From an uncultured Bacteroidales bacterium (lineage in GTDB: Bacteria; Bacteroidota; Bacteroidia; Bacteroidales; UBA4417), in assembly GCA_903913645.1 (NCBI GenBank), contig CAIWMA010000129.1, positions 1 through 32,291 of the forward strand: a DNA stretch of 32,291 bases. Direction: 5' to 3'. Below, piece after piece: positions 18,406-27,162 of the stretch. Position numbers and translations under genes: made by a program. The notes beneath the pieces are model-generated. The model was not told where the DNA came from and did no database searches. It saw only the letters and a program-made list of their open reading frames with translations. Positions within the stretch are counted from its first letter, which is position 1; every line of letters starts with the position of its first letter.

Positions 18406-19308
18406 TCAGGATATTTCACATATAAAATCCTGTTTCAGGAAAAAATCACGTATTGCGGTAATTTGCCCTGGATCAAATTCTTTTATTTGGTCAAGGGTGT
18501 ATTTCATCCCGTGTTCTTCGTATTTATCTGTCCCCAGGCTGTGGAACGGCATCAGGTTAATCTGTTTCAGATTATTGGAATACATAATTGCCGCTATACC
18601 TTCAAGATTCTTCGTTGAATCTGTAATACCCGCAATCACAGGGAACCTAATGATTATATCTGCCTTTTCGGATGAAAGCAGTTCAAGGTTTGCAAGTATG
18701 GGGCCGACAGGTTTTCTAGTAAATTCAAGGTGAAGGTCAGGATCTGCAATCTTGAGATCGAAAAGGAAAAGATCAGTATAGGGAATTGCTTTCCGCAATG
18801 CTTTCTCGGAGGCCCATCCGCATGTTTCAATGGCCGTATGAATATCCAGAGCCTTGCATTTCTGAAGCATTTCGACCAGGAACTCATGCTGTGCAAAAGG
18901 CTCACCACCAGAAAAAGTGACACCTCCGCCAGAATTACGGTAGAAGGAAATATCGGCGGCGATACTGGCAAGCAATTCTTCTGATGAAATGTCCTTTCCA
19001 GTCAATGCAACTGCGTCATAGTTGCACTTATCAATACATATTTTAGAATTACACTCATTACAAAGCTCAAACGAATGCGACATGTGGCCTTCTTCTGACG
19101 AAACACCGGAATTGGTACAAGCCGAAACACATTCCATGCATTGTTTGCACCGATACGAAATATACCGTAGCTGGGAACCTGGTGATTGTGACTCGGGATT
19201 ACAACACCATGCGCATTTCAGAGGGCAACCTTTGAAAAAAACCAGGGTTCTTATTCCCGGGCCATCCTGCACGGCATAATGCTGTATGTTAATAATTGTC
19301 CCCTTCAT
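18406..19308 (-). CDS. glycyl radical enzyme activating enzyme (radical SAM)
   Basis: 300 residues. The radical SAM cluster motif CxxxCxxC is Cys28, Cys32, Cys35 in FFKGCPLKCAWC, followed by two ferredoxin-like [4Fe-4S] sites (Cys54/57/60/64 and Cys83/86/91/95), the layout of the longer PflA-like activases that serve dehydratase-type and lyase-type glycyl radical enzymes; PflA itself lacks the insert. The SAM-binding stretch GGGVTFSGGEPFAQ is present. It abstracts a hydrogen from the glycine of its partner, encoded directly upstream on the same strand with a 14-base gap. Cytoplasmic and oxygen-sensitive. Start is MKGTIINIQHYAVQDGPGIRT, as in the family. Confidence 0.95.
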   Translation of the reverse strand: MKGTIINIQHYAVQDGPGIRTLVFFKGCPLKCAWCCNPESQSPGSQLRYISYRCKQCMECVSACTNSGVSSEEGHMSHSFELCNECNSKICIDKCNYDAVALTGKDISSEELLASIAADISFYRNSGGGVTFSGGEPFAQHEFLVEMLQKCKALDIHTAIETCGWASEKALRKAIPYTDLFLFDLKIADPDLHLEFTRKPVGPILANLELLSSEKADIIIRFPVIAGITDSTKNLEGIAAIMYSNNLKQINLMPFHSLGTDKYEEHGMKYTLDQIKEFDPGQITAIRDFFLKQDFICEIS

Positions 19309-19322
19309 GTAAACAGAATTTT

Positions 19323-21812
19323 CTACAGGCTGTGTTCCGTTCTTTCAATAACCTGGTCCTGCAGCGCTTTACTCATTTCAACCCAATAGGCTGAAAACCC
19401 GGCCACGCGGACTACGAGATCGCGATAATTCTGTGGATTTAACTGGGCATCCTTCAGCATCCTTGAATCTACCACGTTGAACTGTACATGAAAGCCGGGT
19501 TTTTCGAAATAAGTCTTTATAAGTGCTAACAGGTTTTTCGATCCATTTTCTCCTTTAAGCGCCGACGGATGAAACTTCAGGTTAAGAAGCCCGCCACGTA
19601 TCTTACGATGATCAATTTTAGATGAAGAACGTATTACAGCAGTGGGACCGCAGATATCACTTCCCGGAAACGGTGATGAAACCCCGTCGGCAAGTGGCTC
19701 ACCCTTTAACCGGCCATCGGGAAAGGCATTGCAAACTTTTCCGAAAGGTACAGGCGTGGATATTGCAAGCATGGAAGGGTCGTATGGAAGACCCAGGTAG
19801 TTGTTCTGCCCTTTAACCCAGGTGCAGTATTCATCGAATAATCCAAGGAACATATCATCTGCAAAGTCATAATCGTTTCCCCAATGAGGTACGTTTAATG
19901 CTTTTTTGCGCAGCGATTCATATCCTTTCCAGTTTTGGCTTACGGCATGGAATAATTCATCAAGGGTACAAACATTATCATCAAAACACATTTTTTTGAT
20001 CACTGCCAGGGAATTAGCCACATTCACCATTCCTGAAGAAAGCGTGGTAACCGATTGATTCAAAGCGGCACCGCCATCGTCCATGCCTTTTCCTCCGCCT
20101 AGGCAATCCTTAACAAAGACCGAACAAAATATAAGCGGAACCGTGTTCCGGTGTGCGATCATTACATAATTCCAGTATTGCTGCCAGTTTCTCACCGTTT
20201 CACGCATCATTTTAAGGTAATAGGACCGAACCTCTTCAAAAGTCTGCGGATTTCCTGCTTCGAACATCCGGATCCCGGTTAAAGGATCAAGGCCTTCGTT
20301 CAGCACCAAGTCGATAAGCTTTCCATGATTTATAAAACCGGCCTGTACTATTCCGTGCGACATTCCCTGCAGAGTAGGTTCCGTGCAGCCTCCGATAGCA
20401 GAATGTTTGCGGATTATTTCCACAGGCAGACCGCTTGTTTCCAGCTCATGGGCTACGTAGGTAGCCTGGTTGAAAAATGCCGGGTAGCCGACACCTGTCT
20501 TTACACATTCTGCGGCTTTCATCAGGAATTCAGGATCCAACTTTTCGTCCCACCACACCGACAAAGTAGGCTGGGTCATTTGCATGTTGATCTGAGCCTG
20601 GAGAATTGCCATTGAAACCGGGTTGTTAACCGGCTCTCCCTTTTCATCAACTCCGCCAAGTATGAGGTTCTGGTACAGATTGCCATGACCTAATCCCTGC
20701 CAGCTGAGGCTGGCGATATATTCGATCTGGGTCATTTTAACGAATAATTCCTCAAATAACGGGATCGCTTTTTCTACAGTAATATCCGGATCGTGATTAA
20801 AATAAGGCCAGAGCAGCATATCGAGCCTGCCAGGGGAAAATCCAAGGTGGGAGCCTTCGATATGACCAAGTAAATAGGTAAACCAGAATGCCTGTATGGC
20901 TTCGCGGAAATTTCGGGGAGGTTTCAGGGGCACCTGCCGGCAGGTTTCGGCCATTTGCTCCAATTCGGCTTTTCTCGCCGGATCGTTCTCTTTCCCTGCC
21001 AGTTTCTCTGCTTCGGCAGCATAATTAGAAGTGAATCCAGAAGCTCCTTTCAAGACAATTACAGCAGCTTTCCAGAAAAACAAACTGGAAGCTCCATTCA
21101 TATTTTCCGGAATGAAAGCGTTGATTTTATCCTCCGTTTCACGGATTATTTGTTCGTACCCTTTTTCAAGGGCAGTCTCATAATCGAGAATAAGGCGGCC
21201 TTCCGGACAAGGTTCATGGGGTGCAGTGTATAGCCCGATTTCCCATCCGTTAACAATAAAATCGGCTTTCCCGAAATGATTCTTCCAAAGCCGGTCGCCC
21301 TGCTCCATAAAGCATTTATCTTCCCAATACCCGCAGACATCCTTAAATCCCTCATAATCATCTTTTGAGATTAGGAACTTACCCGAAATCAGCCGTAATC
21401 CATTCTGTTCTGCTTCCGAAATGGTTTTGCCGATTCCGCCACCCATTCCCTGTTCGCTGTGTTTCGACTGTGCGTCCTGCTCTTCTTTCCTCATCTCTTT
21501 CAGGAAAGGGCTTGCAGCATAATTTACATATGGTATGGCTCCCCTGATAAACCGGGTTTTATTGCCTGCAATCAGATCGCCATTATGGATAACCGGAGTC
21601 ATGTGAGCAAGAGCATACGCATGATCGGTGGCACGGCGCAGCTGCACTTCAAGACCGTCAGTCTGTTTGTGGGAATCGGTGAGATGCCGGATGTATTCGG
21701 TATCCACCATAAGTGGCGAATCGAGATAACGAATTTTCAGGAATGAGGTTCTGGATAATGCCGGGGCACTATGTATTTCTCTTCCAGTAAAACAGGCTGT
21801 TTGTTCGTCCAT
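19323..21812 (-). CDS. glycyl radical enzyme, pyruvate formate-lyase-like superfamily
   Basis: 829 residues, normal for the dehydratase/lyase branch of glycyl radical enzymes. The active-site motif is GGCTEPTLQG, with thiyl-forming Cys476 and general base Glu478 (the C-x-E of the CutC, glycerol/diol dehydratase and related groups, not the Cys-Cys pair of true pyruvate formate-lyase). The C-terminal radical loop is RVAGFSAYW with Gly805. SPGRLDMLLWPYF (about 326-338) is the conserved barrel segment. The middle residue Thr and the Phe in the glycyl loop (often Tyr) do not let me name a substrate. No microcompartment shell, aldehyde dehydrogenase or transporter genes lie nearby. Transcribed with its activase; strictly anaerobic function. 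Not the housekeeping PflB. Confidence 0.93.
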   Translation of the reverse strand: MDEQTACFTGREIHSAPALSRTSFLKIRYLDSPLMVDTEYIRHLTDSHKQTDGLEVQLRRATDHAYALAHMTPVIHNGDLIAGNKTRFIRGAIPYVNYAASPFLKEMRKEEQDAQSKHSEQGMGGGIGKTISEAEQNGLRLISGKFLISKDDYEGFKDVCGYWEDKCFMEQGDRLWKNHFGKADFIVNGWEIGLYTAPHEPCPEGRLILDYETALEKGYEQIIRETEDKINAFIPENMNGASSLFFWKAAVIVLKGASGFTSNYAAEAEKLAGKENDPARKAELEQMAETCRQVPLKPPRNFREAIQAFWFTYLLGHIEGSHLGFSPGRLDMLLWPYFNHDPDITVEKAIPLFEELFVKMTQIEYIASLSWQGLGHGNLYQNLILGGVDEKGEPVNNPVSMAILQAQINMQMTQPTLSVWWDEKLDPEFLMKAAECVKTGVGYPAFFNQATYVAHELETSGLPVEIIRKHSAIGGCTEPTLQGMSHGIVQAGFINHGKLIDLVLNEGLDPLTGIRMFEAGNPQTFEEVRSYYLKMMRETVRNWQQYWNYVMIAHRNTVPLIFCSVFVKDCLGGGKGMDDGGAALNQSVTTLSSGMVNVANSLAVIKKMCFDDNVCTLDELFHAVSQNWKGYESLRKKALNVPHWGNDYDFADDMFLGLFDEYCTWVKGQNNYLGLPYDPSMLAISTPVPFGKVCNAFPDGRLKGEPLADGVSSPFPGSDICGPTAVIRSSSKIDHRKIRGGLLNLKFHPSALKGENGSKNLLALIKTYFEKPGFHVQFNVVDSRMLKDAQLNPQNYRDLVVRVAGFSAYWVEMSKALQDQVIERTEHSL

Positions 21813-21831
21813 GGTGAAATTGTTTTGCCGT

Positions 21832-21861
21832 CAAAATTAGCTTATTTTTTCAGGTAACGAA
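21832..21861 (-). promoter_or_regulatory. candidate promoter of the glycyl radical enzyme operon
   Basis: On the minus strand, TAATTTTG (21832-21839) matches the -7 box and TTCG (21858-21861) lies 18 bases upstream as an imperfect -33. The leader would be only about 12 bases, which is short but allowed in this phylum. No Shine-Dalgarno sequence is visible before the ATG. Confidence 0.4.
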
Positions 21862-21915
21862 GGGAATGAATTAGTATGGCGATATATTATTGGGTTCTGT
21901 GTAAAGAAAGATATT

Positions 21916-21936
21916 AGTGCAGAGTGTTGAGTGTTG
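21916..21936. repeat. heptamer array A
   Basis: Three contiguous 7-base units: AGTGCAG, AGTGTTG, AGTGTTG. It lies about 100 bases upstream of the glycyl radical enzyme gene. Same unit style as arrays at 24324, 24533 (minus), 27854 and 28383. Confidence 0.6.
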
Positions 21937-22144
21937 ATTATGCATGACTTGAAGAGTATAAGGCTGATGAGCTTGATTTTAAGTTCCGGGAAGTTTGAAC
22001 CCTTGACTTAGAATTTTAATTAGGAAACTAAGACGGAGTATTAAATACCAGTTACTAGAAACCTATTAAAGACATTCCAAGACCATGAGTAGACCTTCTG
22101 AAGACCTGTAACCGGAATCATTAAACGACCCGGCAAAAAATTCA

Positions 22145-22216
22145 GGATAAGAAATTTGGGTACGGTTTTAGTTTGATCTTATCCCTGGCGTTTTACAGGC
22201 GTGTACAATAAAACGC
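22145..22216. other. two tandem perfect hairpins in a divergent intergenic region
   Basis: GGATAAGA (22145-22152) pairs with TCTTATCC (22177-22184), loop 24 bases; three bases later GCGTTTTA (22188-22195) pairs with TAAAACGC (22209-22216), loop 13 bases. Both have 8-base perfect arms. No T-run follows, so they are not terminators. They could be part of a structured RNA or protein-binding sites between the glycyl radical enzyme operon and the kinase. The rest of 21813-22703 holds heptamer array A, the promoters noted and a doubtful 44-codon frame at 22514. Confidence 0.45.
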
Positions 22217-22480
22217 AGACCTGATCACTATACTAACTCCCTTGACTGGAAATACTAATTTAATGGTCAAATCACCTTTAAACCTCATTTGTGAGCCCTG
22301 AAATCAATTTTATAGTATATTTATTTTACATCTAAATAGACAGACAGTAAAATTATTAATCACATATTAGGATATCCAATACTGTTGATACGACTGGCCT
22401 TTGAGAATTTTTCTGTTCTGGTAATAGAAAATTAAATCATATTTAAATATTTACACAGAATAATTTTCACGTCTTTGCCT

Positions 22481-22488
22481 TATATTTG
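22481..22488 (+). promoter_or_regulatory. candidate -7 box for the PAS kinase
   Basis: TATATTTG is a full TAnnTTTG match, about 215 bases before the kinase ATG. No good -33 box is seen at 19-21 bases, so it is tentative. It would place a long leader, including a 44-codon frame, ahead of the kinase. Confidence 0.3.
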
Positions 22489-22513
22489 TAAGACTCACAC
22501 TACTAGAACTACT

Positions 22514-22648
22514 ATGATTACAAGGCGCGATCCCAACTTTCCAATCGCTGAACCCCTGAAAGGCCGGTCAGTCGACCAGCATTCCTTACATTCAAGCCCC
22601 TTTCTAAATAATGAACTCTACTACCCTGTTTTCAAGGCATGGAGTTGA
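22514..22648 (+). CDS. doubtful 44-residue open frame in the kinase leader
   Basis: ATG at 22514-22516, TGA at 22646-22648, about 25 bases after the candidate -7 box. The product (MITRRDPNFPIAEPLKGRSV at its start) is hydrophilic, without membrane span or recognisable motif. It could be a leader peptide, a small protein, or chance; nothing but position and an open frame supports it. Confidence 0.2.
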   Translation: MITRRDPNFPIAEPLKGRSVDQHSLHSSPFLNNELYYPVFKAWS

Positions 22649-22703
22649 GTTTGTTTTCACTCTATAAAAAACTACACAGCAGCGCTTTAAAACGAATTTT
22701 ATT

Positions 22704-24314
22704 ATGAATGAGCAGGAAAAAACCAAAGAAGAGTTACAAATTGAGTTGCAGGAATTAAAGCAGGAAACTGCTGATTTAAAGGTATTATACGATGCTACTG
22801 TTGCCAGGATCAGTCAGGAAGAAGCTCTTTTGCAGCAAACCCGCACAAATTATGAAACCTTCTTTAACACAATCAATGATTTTCTGTTTGTTTTAGACGA
22901 ACAAGGGAATATTATTCATACCAATAGTACTGTAACCGATCGGCTGGGCTACACGCAGGAAGAACTGTACGGCTTATCGGTGCTTATGGTTCATCCGCCC
23001 GAACGGCGCGATGAAGCAGGACGCATTGTAGGAGAAATGTTGAGTGGAATGACAGAGTTTTGCCCTGTACCCATTATTACCAAAGCAGGCATTCAAATTC
23101 CAGTAGAAACAAGAGTGTCTCAAGGGTTTTGGGATGGGAAACCTGTTGTTTTTGGCGTTACAAAGGACATTTCAAAAGTTAAATTATCTGAAGAAAAATT
23201 TTCGAAAGTGTTTTATCTCAATCCATCGGTTTGTGGTTTGAGTGATTTGGATACCGGGGAATATATTGAAGTGAACGATCAGTTATACTCATTACTAGGA
23301 TTTGAAAAAAACGAAGTAATAGGTAATACAGCAAGTAGTTTAGGCATTTTAACCCAGGAAGCTATCCAAGCGGTAATGAGTAAAGCGGAAATAAATGGAA
23401 ATGTACATAACATTGAAACTGATTTAAAAGCCAGCAATGGTGATATTAAACATGTGCTGTTGTCGGCAGAAAATATTTATGTGCAGGATAAAAAATACAG
23501 ATTTACCGTTGTTCACGATATAACAGAAATTAAAAAGGCAGAAAAGGAGATCAAACTTAAAAACGAAGAACTCCTGAAGATGAATGCTGAAAAGGATAAA
23601 TTCTATTCAATAATCGCTCACGACCTGCGCAGTCCTTTTAACGGTTTTTTGGGCCTAACCGAAGTAATGGCTGTTAATTTGCCGGATTTAACATTGATCT
23701 CTATACAGGAGATTGCCGAAAAAATCAGGTTATCGGCCGGCAACTTATACAGATTGCTCAACAACTTGCTGGAGTGGTCGCAAATTCAAAAAGGATCGGT
23801 TCGTTTTACTCCGGAAATAATCCAATTCCGCTCTTTGATTGAAGAAAATATTGGCTTGGTGAAGGAATCCGCCAAAATTAAGGACATTGAAATAGCTGTT
23901 GATATCCCCGAAGGTTTAGAAATATTTGCCGATGTCAATATGCTTCAAACCATTATCCGCAACCTCGTTTCAAATGCAATTAAATTTACGCCCAAAAAAG
24001 GGAAAGTGAATATTTCTGCAAAATTAAACCTCGATAACTCCCTGGAAATATCAATTAAAGACACGGGTATTGGAATGACACAGAAAATGATTGATGATTT
24101 ATTCAGGATAGATGTTTCAACCGGCCGGAAAGGAACAGATGGTGAACTTAGTACTGGTTTGGGATTGCTTCTCTGTAAAGAGTTTATTGATAAACATGGT
24201 GGCAAAATCAGGATAGAGAGTATAGTGAAAGCTGGAACGACTTTTACCTTTTCAATGCCGTCGTGTCTGGAAAAAGCGCGGAATGCCGATGCATTTAGCG
24301 AAATAGCAGCTTAG
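22704..24314 (+). CDS. cytoplasmic PAS-domain histidine kinase
   Basis: 536 residues, no transmembrane segment. An N-terminal coiled coil (5-48) is followed by PAS domain 1 (about 50-158, with FLFVLDEQGNIIHTN and RLGYTQEELYG), PAS domain 2 (about 163-280, ending in the VVHDITEIKKAE linker), and a classic HisKA/HATPase pair: His306 in SIIAHDLRSPFNGFLG, N-box NLVSNAIKFTP (about 420), DTGIGM (about 452) and STGLGLLLCKEFIDKHGGKI (about 482). PAS domains here could sense a small ligand or redox state; no cofactor-binding residue is evident. There is no response regulator gene beside it, so it is an orphan kinase; the divergent glycyl radical enzyme operon is a possible but unproven target. Confidence 0.93.
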   Translation: MNEQEKTKEELQIELQELKQETADLKVLYDATVARISQEEALLQQTRTNYETFFNTINDFLFVLDEQGNIIHTNSTVTDRLGYTQEELYGLSVLMVHPPERRDEAGRIVGEMLSGMTEFCPVPIITKAGIQIPVETRVSQGFWDGKPVVFGVTKDISKVKLSEEKFSKVFYLNPSVCGLSDLDTGEYIEVNDQLYSLLGFEKNEVIGNTASSLGILTQEAIQAVMSKAEINGNVHNIETDLKASNGDIKHVLLSAENIYVQDKKYRFTVVHDITEIKKAEKEIKLKNEELLKMNAEKDKFYSIIAHDLRSPFNGFLGLTEVMAVNLPDLTLISIQEIAEKIRLSAGNLYRLLNNLLEWSQIQKGSVRFTPEIIQFRSLIEENIGLVKESAKIKDIEIAVDIPEGLEIFADVNMLQTIIRNLVSNAIKFTPKKGKVNISAKLNLDNSLEISIKDTGIGMTQKMIDDLFRIDVSTGRKGTDGELSTGLGLLLCKEFIDKHGGKIRIESIVKAGTTFTFSMPSCLEKARNADAFSEIAA

Positions 24315-24323
24315 GAGGGGATG

Positions 24324-24365
24324 GAGAGCTGAGTTATGAGTTATGAGTGCCGGGGGCTGGGGGCT
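24324..24365. repeat. heptamer array B
   Basis: Six contiguous 7-base units: GAGAGCT, GAGTTAT, GAGTTAT, GAGTGCC, GGGGGCT, GGGGGCT. The unit changes in steps but the 7-base phase holds. It starts 10 bases after the kinase stop. Between this array and array E I see no gene. Confidence 0.65.
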
Positions 24366-24532
24366 AAGCATCATTTTCCAATATCATTCTAACATGGAGT
24401 AATGCCTTATATATATCGTCCTTCACGGAAGAATTAAATTTCTATTAAAAGTGCCGGTGCAGCCTGTTTAGAATCACTTTTCGCGTAGTTATTCTACCAT
24501 TTAGCTAGTCAGAATTGTACTCTCTGAACACA

Positions 24533-24570
24533 ATGCACTGTTCACTCAGCACTTCCCTTCCCTACCCTCA
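24533..24570. repeat. heptamer array E, opposite orientation
   Basis: Read on the minus strand: AGTGCTG, AGTGAAC, AGTGCAT, the same AGTGnnn style as arrays A and D but inverted. On the plus strand pyrimidine-rich heptads (TCCCTTC, CCTACCC) carry it to the stop codon of the acyl-CoA synthetase at 24571. With array B it brackets the convergent intergenic region. Confidence 0.5.
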
Positions 24571-26229
24571 TCAACCCTTCCCCTCTTCCCTTATCTGGAC
24601 CCTTCGTATTTTCCCGCTGATGGTTTTGGGCAGTTCGGTTACAAATTCAACTATGCGCGGATATTTGTAGGGGGCCGTAACTTTTTTAACATGCTCCTGC
24701 AGTTCTTTTGCCAGCTCATCGCTTGGATGGTAATTTTTCGAAAGAATAATAGTGGCCTTCACCACCTGTCCCCTATCGGGATCGGGCACTGCCGTAATTG
24801 CACATTCGAGTACCGAGGGGTGCTCCATAAGCGCACTTTCTACTTCGAATGGCCCAATGCGGTAACCCGAGCTTTTAATAACATCATCAGCCCTTCCTAC
24901 AAACCAGAAATAACCGTCTTCGTCGTACCAGGCCATATCGCCGGTTCGGTAAATGCCGTCGGACCAAACCCTTTTGGTTAAATTTTCGTCCCGGTAGTAG
25001 CCATTGAACATCCCAATCGGTTTACTCTTTTCTGTCCGGATAATAATCTCACCTTCAATACCCGCCTCACAGGGATTACCATCTTCATCAATAATTTCTA
25101 TATCGTAGCCCGGTGTAGGTTTTCCCATGGATCCGGGTTTGGGGGTCATCCACGGATACGTTGCCAGGGCAACCGTACATTCTGTCTGCCCATATCCTTC
25201 CATCAGCCTAATTCCCGTCTGGTCGAGAAATTGTTTGTACACTTCCGGGTTCAGCGGCTCTCCTGCCACAACGCAGTATTTCAGATGGCTTAAATCAAAC
25301 CTGGTGAGGTCTTCTTTTATAAGAAAACGGTATATGGTGGGAGGGGCGCAAAAAGTAACAACCTTATGTTTTTCAATTACTTCCATCAGGTTTTTTGGAA
25401 CAAACTTATCGTAATTATAGGTCATAACAGCACTTCCGGATAGCCATTGACCATAAATTTTCCCCCATGCCGATTTGGCCCATCCAGTGTCAGCAACTGT
25501 AAAATGAAGCCCGTTATCCTGAACATTTTGCCAGAATTTTGCTGTGAGTATATGCCCCAGCGGATATATATAATCGTGGTTTACCATTTTGGGCATCCCT
25601 GTTGTGCCTGAAGTAAAATAGAGCAGCATCACATCACTGCTGACGGTTGCCTCATCGGAAACAGGCCGGACAAAGACGTCGGAACTCCTTTCCAATTCCT
25701 TTGTAAAATTATACCAGCCTTCACGATCTTCGCCTATCATTGCTTTATGCTTTAAGGTCGGCGATTTGCTTTCGGATTCCTCAATGCTTTTTATTACGGC
25801 CGGATCGGGAACACAAACTATCATTTTAATGTCAGCTGCAATATTCCTGTATATAATATCCTTGGTGGTAAGAAGGTGTGTAGCAGGAATTGTTATTGCG
25901 CCAATTTTATTCAAAGCCAGCGTACAGAACCAAAATTCAAAATGCCGTTTCAGGATCAGCATCACAGGATCGCCTTTTTTTATTCCGGCCGTTCTGAAGA
26001 AATTAGCTGCTTTATCGCTGTAGTATTTCATATCCCCGAAAGTGAAAATCGCTTCCTCTCCTTTGTCGTCGCACCAAACCATAGCCATTTTTTCGGGTGT
26101 TTCAGCGGCTGTTTCATCCACAACATCATAGGCGAAGTTGAAATTCTCCGGAATTTTAAACTCAAAATTTGCTTTAAAGTCGTTGTAGGAGTTAAACTCT
26201 GTTTGTTTAACGTATTTTTCAAGTATCAT
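24571..26229 (-). CDS. AMP-forming acyl-CoA synthetase
   Basis: 552 residues of the adenylate-forming (ANL) superfamily, acetyl/medium-chain acyl-CoA synthetase branch. It activates a carboxylic acid with ATP and joins it to CoA in the cytoplasm. Visible: P-loop [11 protein letters not shown] (204-214), GYGQTECT, the hinge region [20 protein letters not shown] with [18 protein letters not shown], and the catalytic Lys540 in [10 protein letters not shown]. It begins 20 bases after the end of an XRE-cupin regulator gene, same strand, so they form an operon. The acid chain length cannot be read directly; the [17 protein letters not shown] type segment is common in short- to medium-chain or aryl acid enzymes. 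No acyltransferase or beta-oxidation genes are adjacent. Confidence 0.94.
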   Translation of the reverse strand: MILEKYVKQTEFNSYNDFKANFEFKIPENFNFAYDVVDETAAETPEKMAMVWCDDKGEEAIFTFGDMKYYSDKAANFFRTAGIKKGDPVMLILKRHFEFWFCTLALNKIGAITIPATHLLTTKDIIYRNIAADIKMIVCVPDPAVIKSIEESESKSPTLKHKAMIGEDREGWYNFTKELERSSDVFVRPVSDEATVSSDVMLLYFTSGTTGMPKMVNHDYIYPLGHILTAKFWQNVQDNGLHFTVADTGWAKSAWGKIYGQWLSGSAVMTYNYDKFVPKNLMEVIEKHKVVTFCAPPTIYRFLIKEDLTRFDLSHLKYCVVAGEPLNPEVYKQFLDQTGIRLMEGYGQTECTVALATYPWMTPKPGSMGKPTPGYDIEIIDEDGNPCEAGIEGEIIIRTEKSKPIGMFNGYYRDENLTKRVWSDGIYRTGDMAWYDEDGYFWFVGRADDVIKSSGYRIGPFEVESALMEHPSVLECAITAVPDPDRGQVVKATIILSKNYHPSDELAKELQEHVKKVTAPYKYPRIVEFVTELPKTISGKIRRVQIREEGKG

Positions 26230-26249
26230 AATTCAATTGTCTGATCTGT

Positions 26250-26804
26250 TTATAAAACTATCGCCAGGAATTTTACCTGTTCGTTGTTCAATGCTTTCAT
26301 GGCATGCTTACAGCCTGAATCGAAGTACAGCGAATCACCTTCATTCAGAATGATTTCATGACCGTCGATTACAGCAAGCATTGATCCTTTGATCACATAG
26401 TTGAATTCCTGCCCAGGATGAGAATTAAAGTCCTTCAATGCCGGTTCATCATGCGGATCGATAGTAACCATAAACGGTTCCGCCTTTTTATGAATGAAAT
26501 TGTTAGCCAGGCTCTCGTATTTATATTGTTTCCGCCGTTCAAGCTTAAGACCTTTGCCGTTTCGCACAACACCGTAAACGTGAAGTTTGGGGTTGTCGCC
26601 GCCAAGCAAAACCGACAACTCAATATTGAACAGTTCAGCGATTTCGAATATAATGCCAACCGGGATATCAACATTCCCGTTCTCGTAGCCGGAATAAATT
26701 TCTGTGGTTAAACCAAGTTTTTGAGCCAGTGTTTCGGCCGATATTGACGAGATTTCACGCATCTCCCTTATCCTCTCGGCAATCTGCTTTATTTGTTCTG
26801 TCAT
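26250..26804 (-). CDS. XRE-type regulator with C-terminal cupin domain
   Basis: 184 residues: helix-turn-helix (about 7-62, ISAETLAQKLGLTTEIYSGYENG) and a small cupin barrel (about 110-184, with HPGQEFNYVIKGSMLAV and GDSLYFDSGCKHAM; candidate metal ligands His129, Glu133, His167). This class binds a small molecule or metal in the cupin and represses or activates the neighbouring catabolic gene. It is the first gene of an operon with the acyl-CoA synthetase, which suggests that the free acid or its CoA product is the signal. Upstream is a GAAGCGT/ACGCTTC inverted repeat (26862-26897) that could be its site. Confidence 0.93.
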   Translation of the reverse strand: MTEQIKQIAERIREMREISSISAETLAQKLGLTTEIYSGYENGNVDIPVGIIFEIAELFNIELSVLLGGDNPKLHVYGVVRNGKGLKLERRKQYKYESLANNFIHKKAEPFMVTIDPHDEPALKDFNSHPGQEFNYVIKGSMLAVIDGHEIILNEGDSLYFDSGCKHAMKALNNEQVKFLAIVL

Positions 26805-26861
26805 GGTAAACGCTTTTGGGTATTCAATATTACGAAAATTATTCAGATCAGGGATTGGCAG

Positions 26862-26897
26862 GAAGCGTAAATATCGAATTGCTGTTAGAGACGCTTC
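26862..26897. promoter_or_regulatory. inverted repeat upstream of the XRE-cupin gene
   Basis: GAAGCGT (26862-26868) and ACGCTTC (26891-26897), perfect arms with a 22-base spacer, about 60 bases before the regulator start. The centre-to-centre spacing would suit two turns-plus binding or a hairpin in the leader. The remaining part of the 26805-27162 gap shows no gene and no clear TAnnTTTG box. Confidence 0.3.
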
Positions 26898-27162
26898 TTC
26901 ACTAATCGGATATTTTTCATCTTCAAATCTTTGGGTGTAGCTAGAGCTTTGAATAAACTGAAACGGATAAAACTTTATTATCTACGACTTTAACTGATAT
27001 ATAACTACCTGGTGTTATTGTCTGTAATTCAGCAATTATCCTTCACTCGCGCTCATCTTATTTTCTGCCTGGTAAAATAAAAATATCTGTCAGTCAGTAT
27101 TTAAAACTTAAAGACAGGTTTTTCAAAACTTTATGGCATAATAAAATACTTTTTACATTTGA

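Noticed and set aside
21420-21460. Gly-rich GMGGGIGKT in the glycyl radical enzyme that resembles a P-loop
   Set aside because: The spacing does not fit GxxxxGK(S/T): the first position is Met, and the family does not bind nucleotides.
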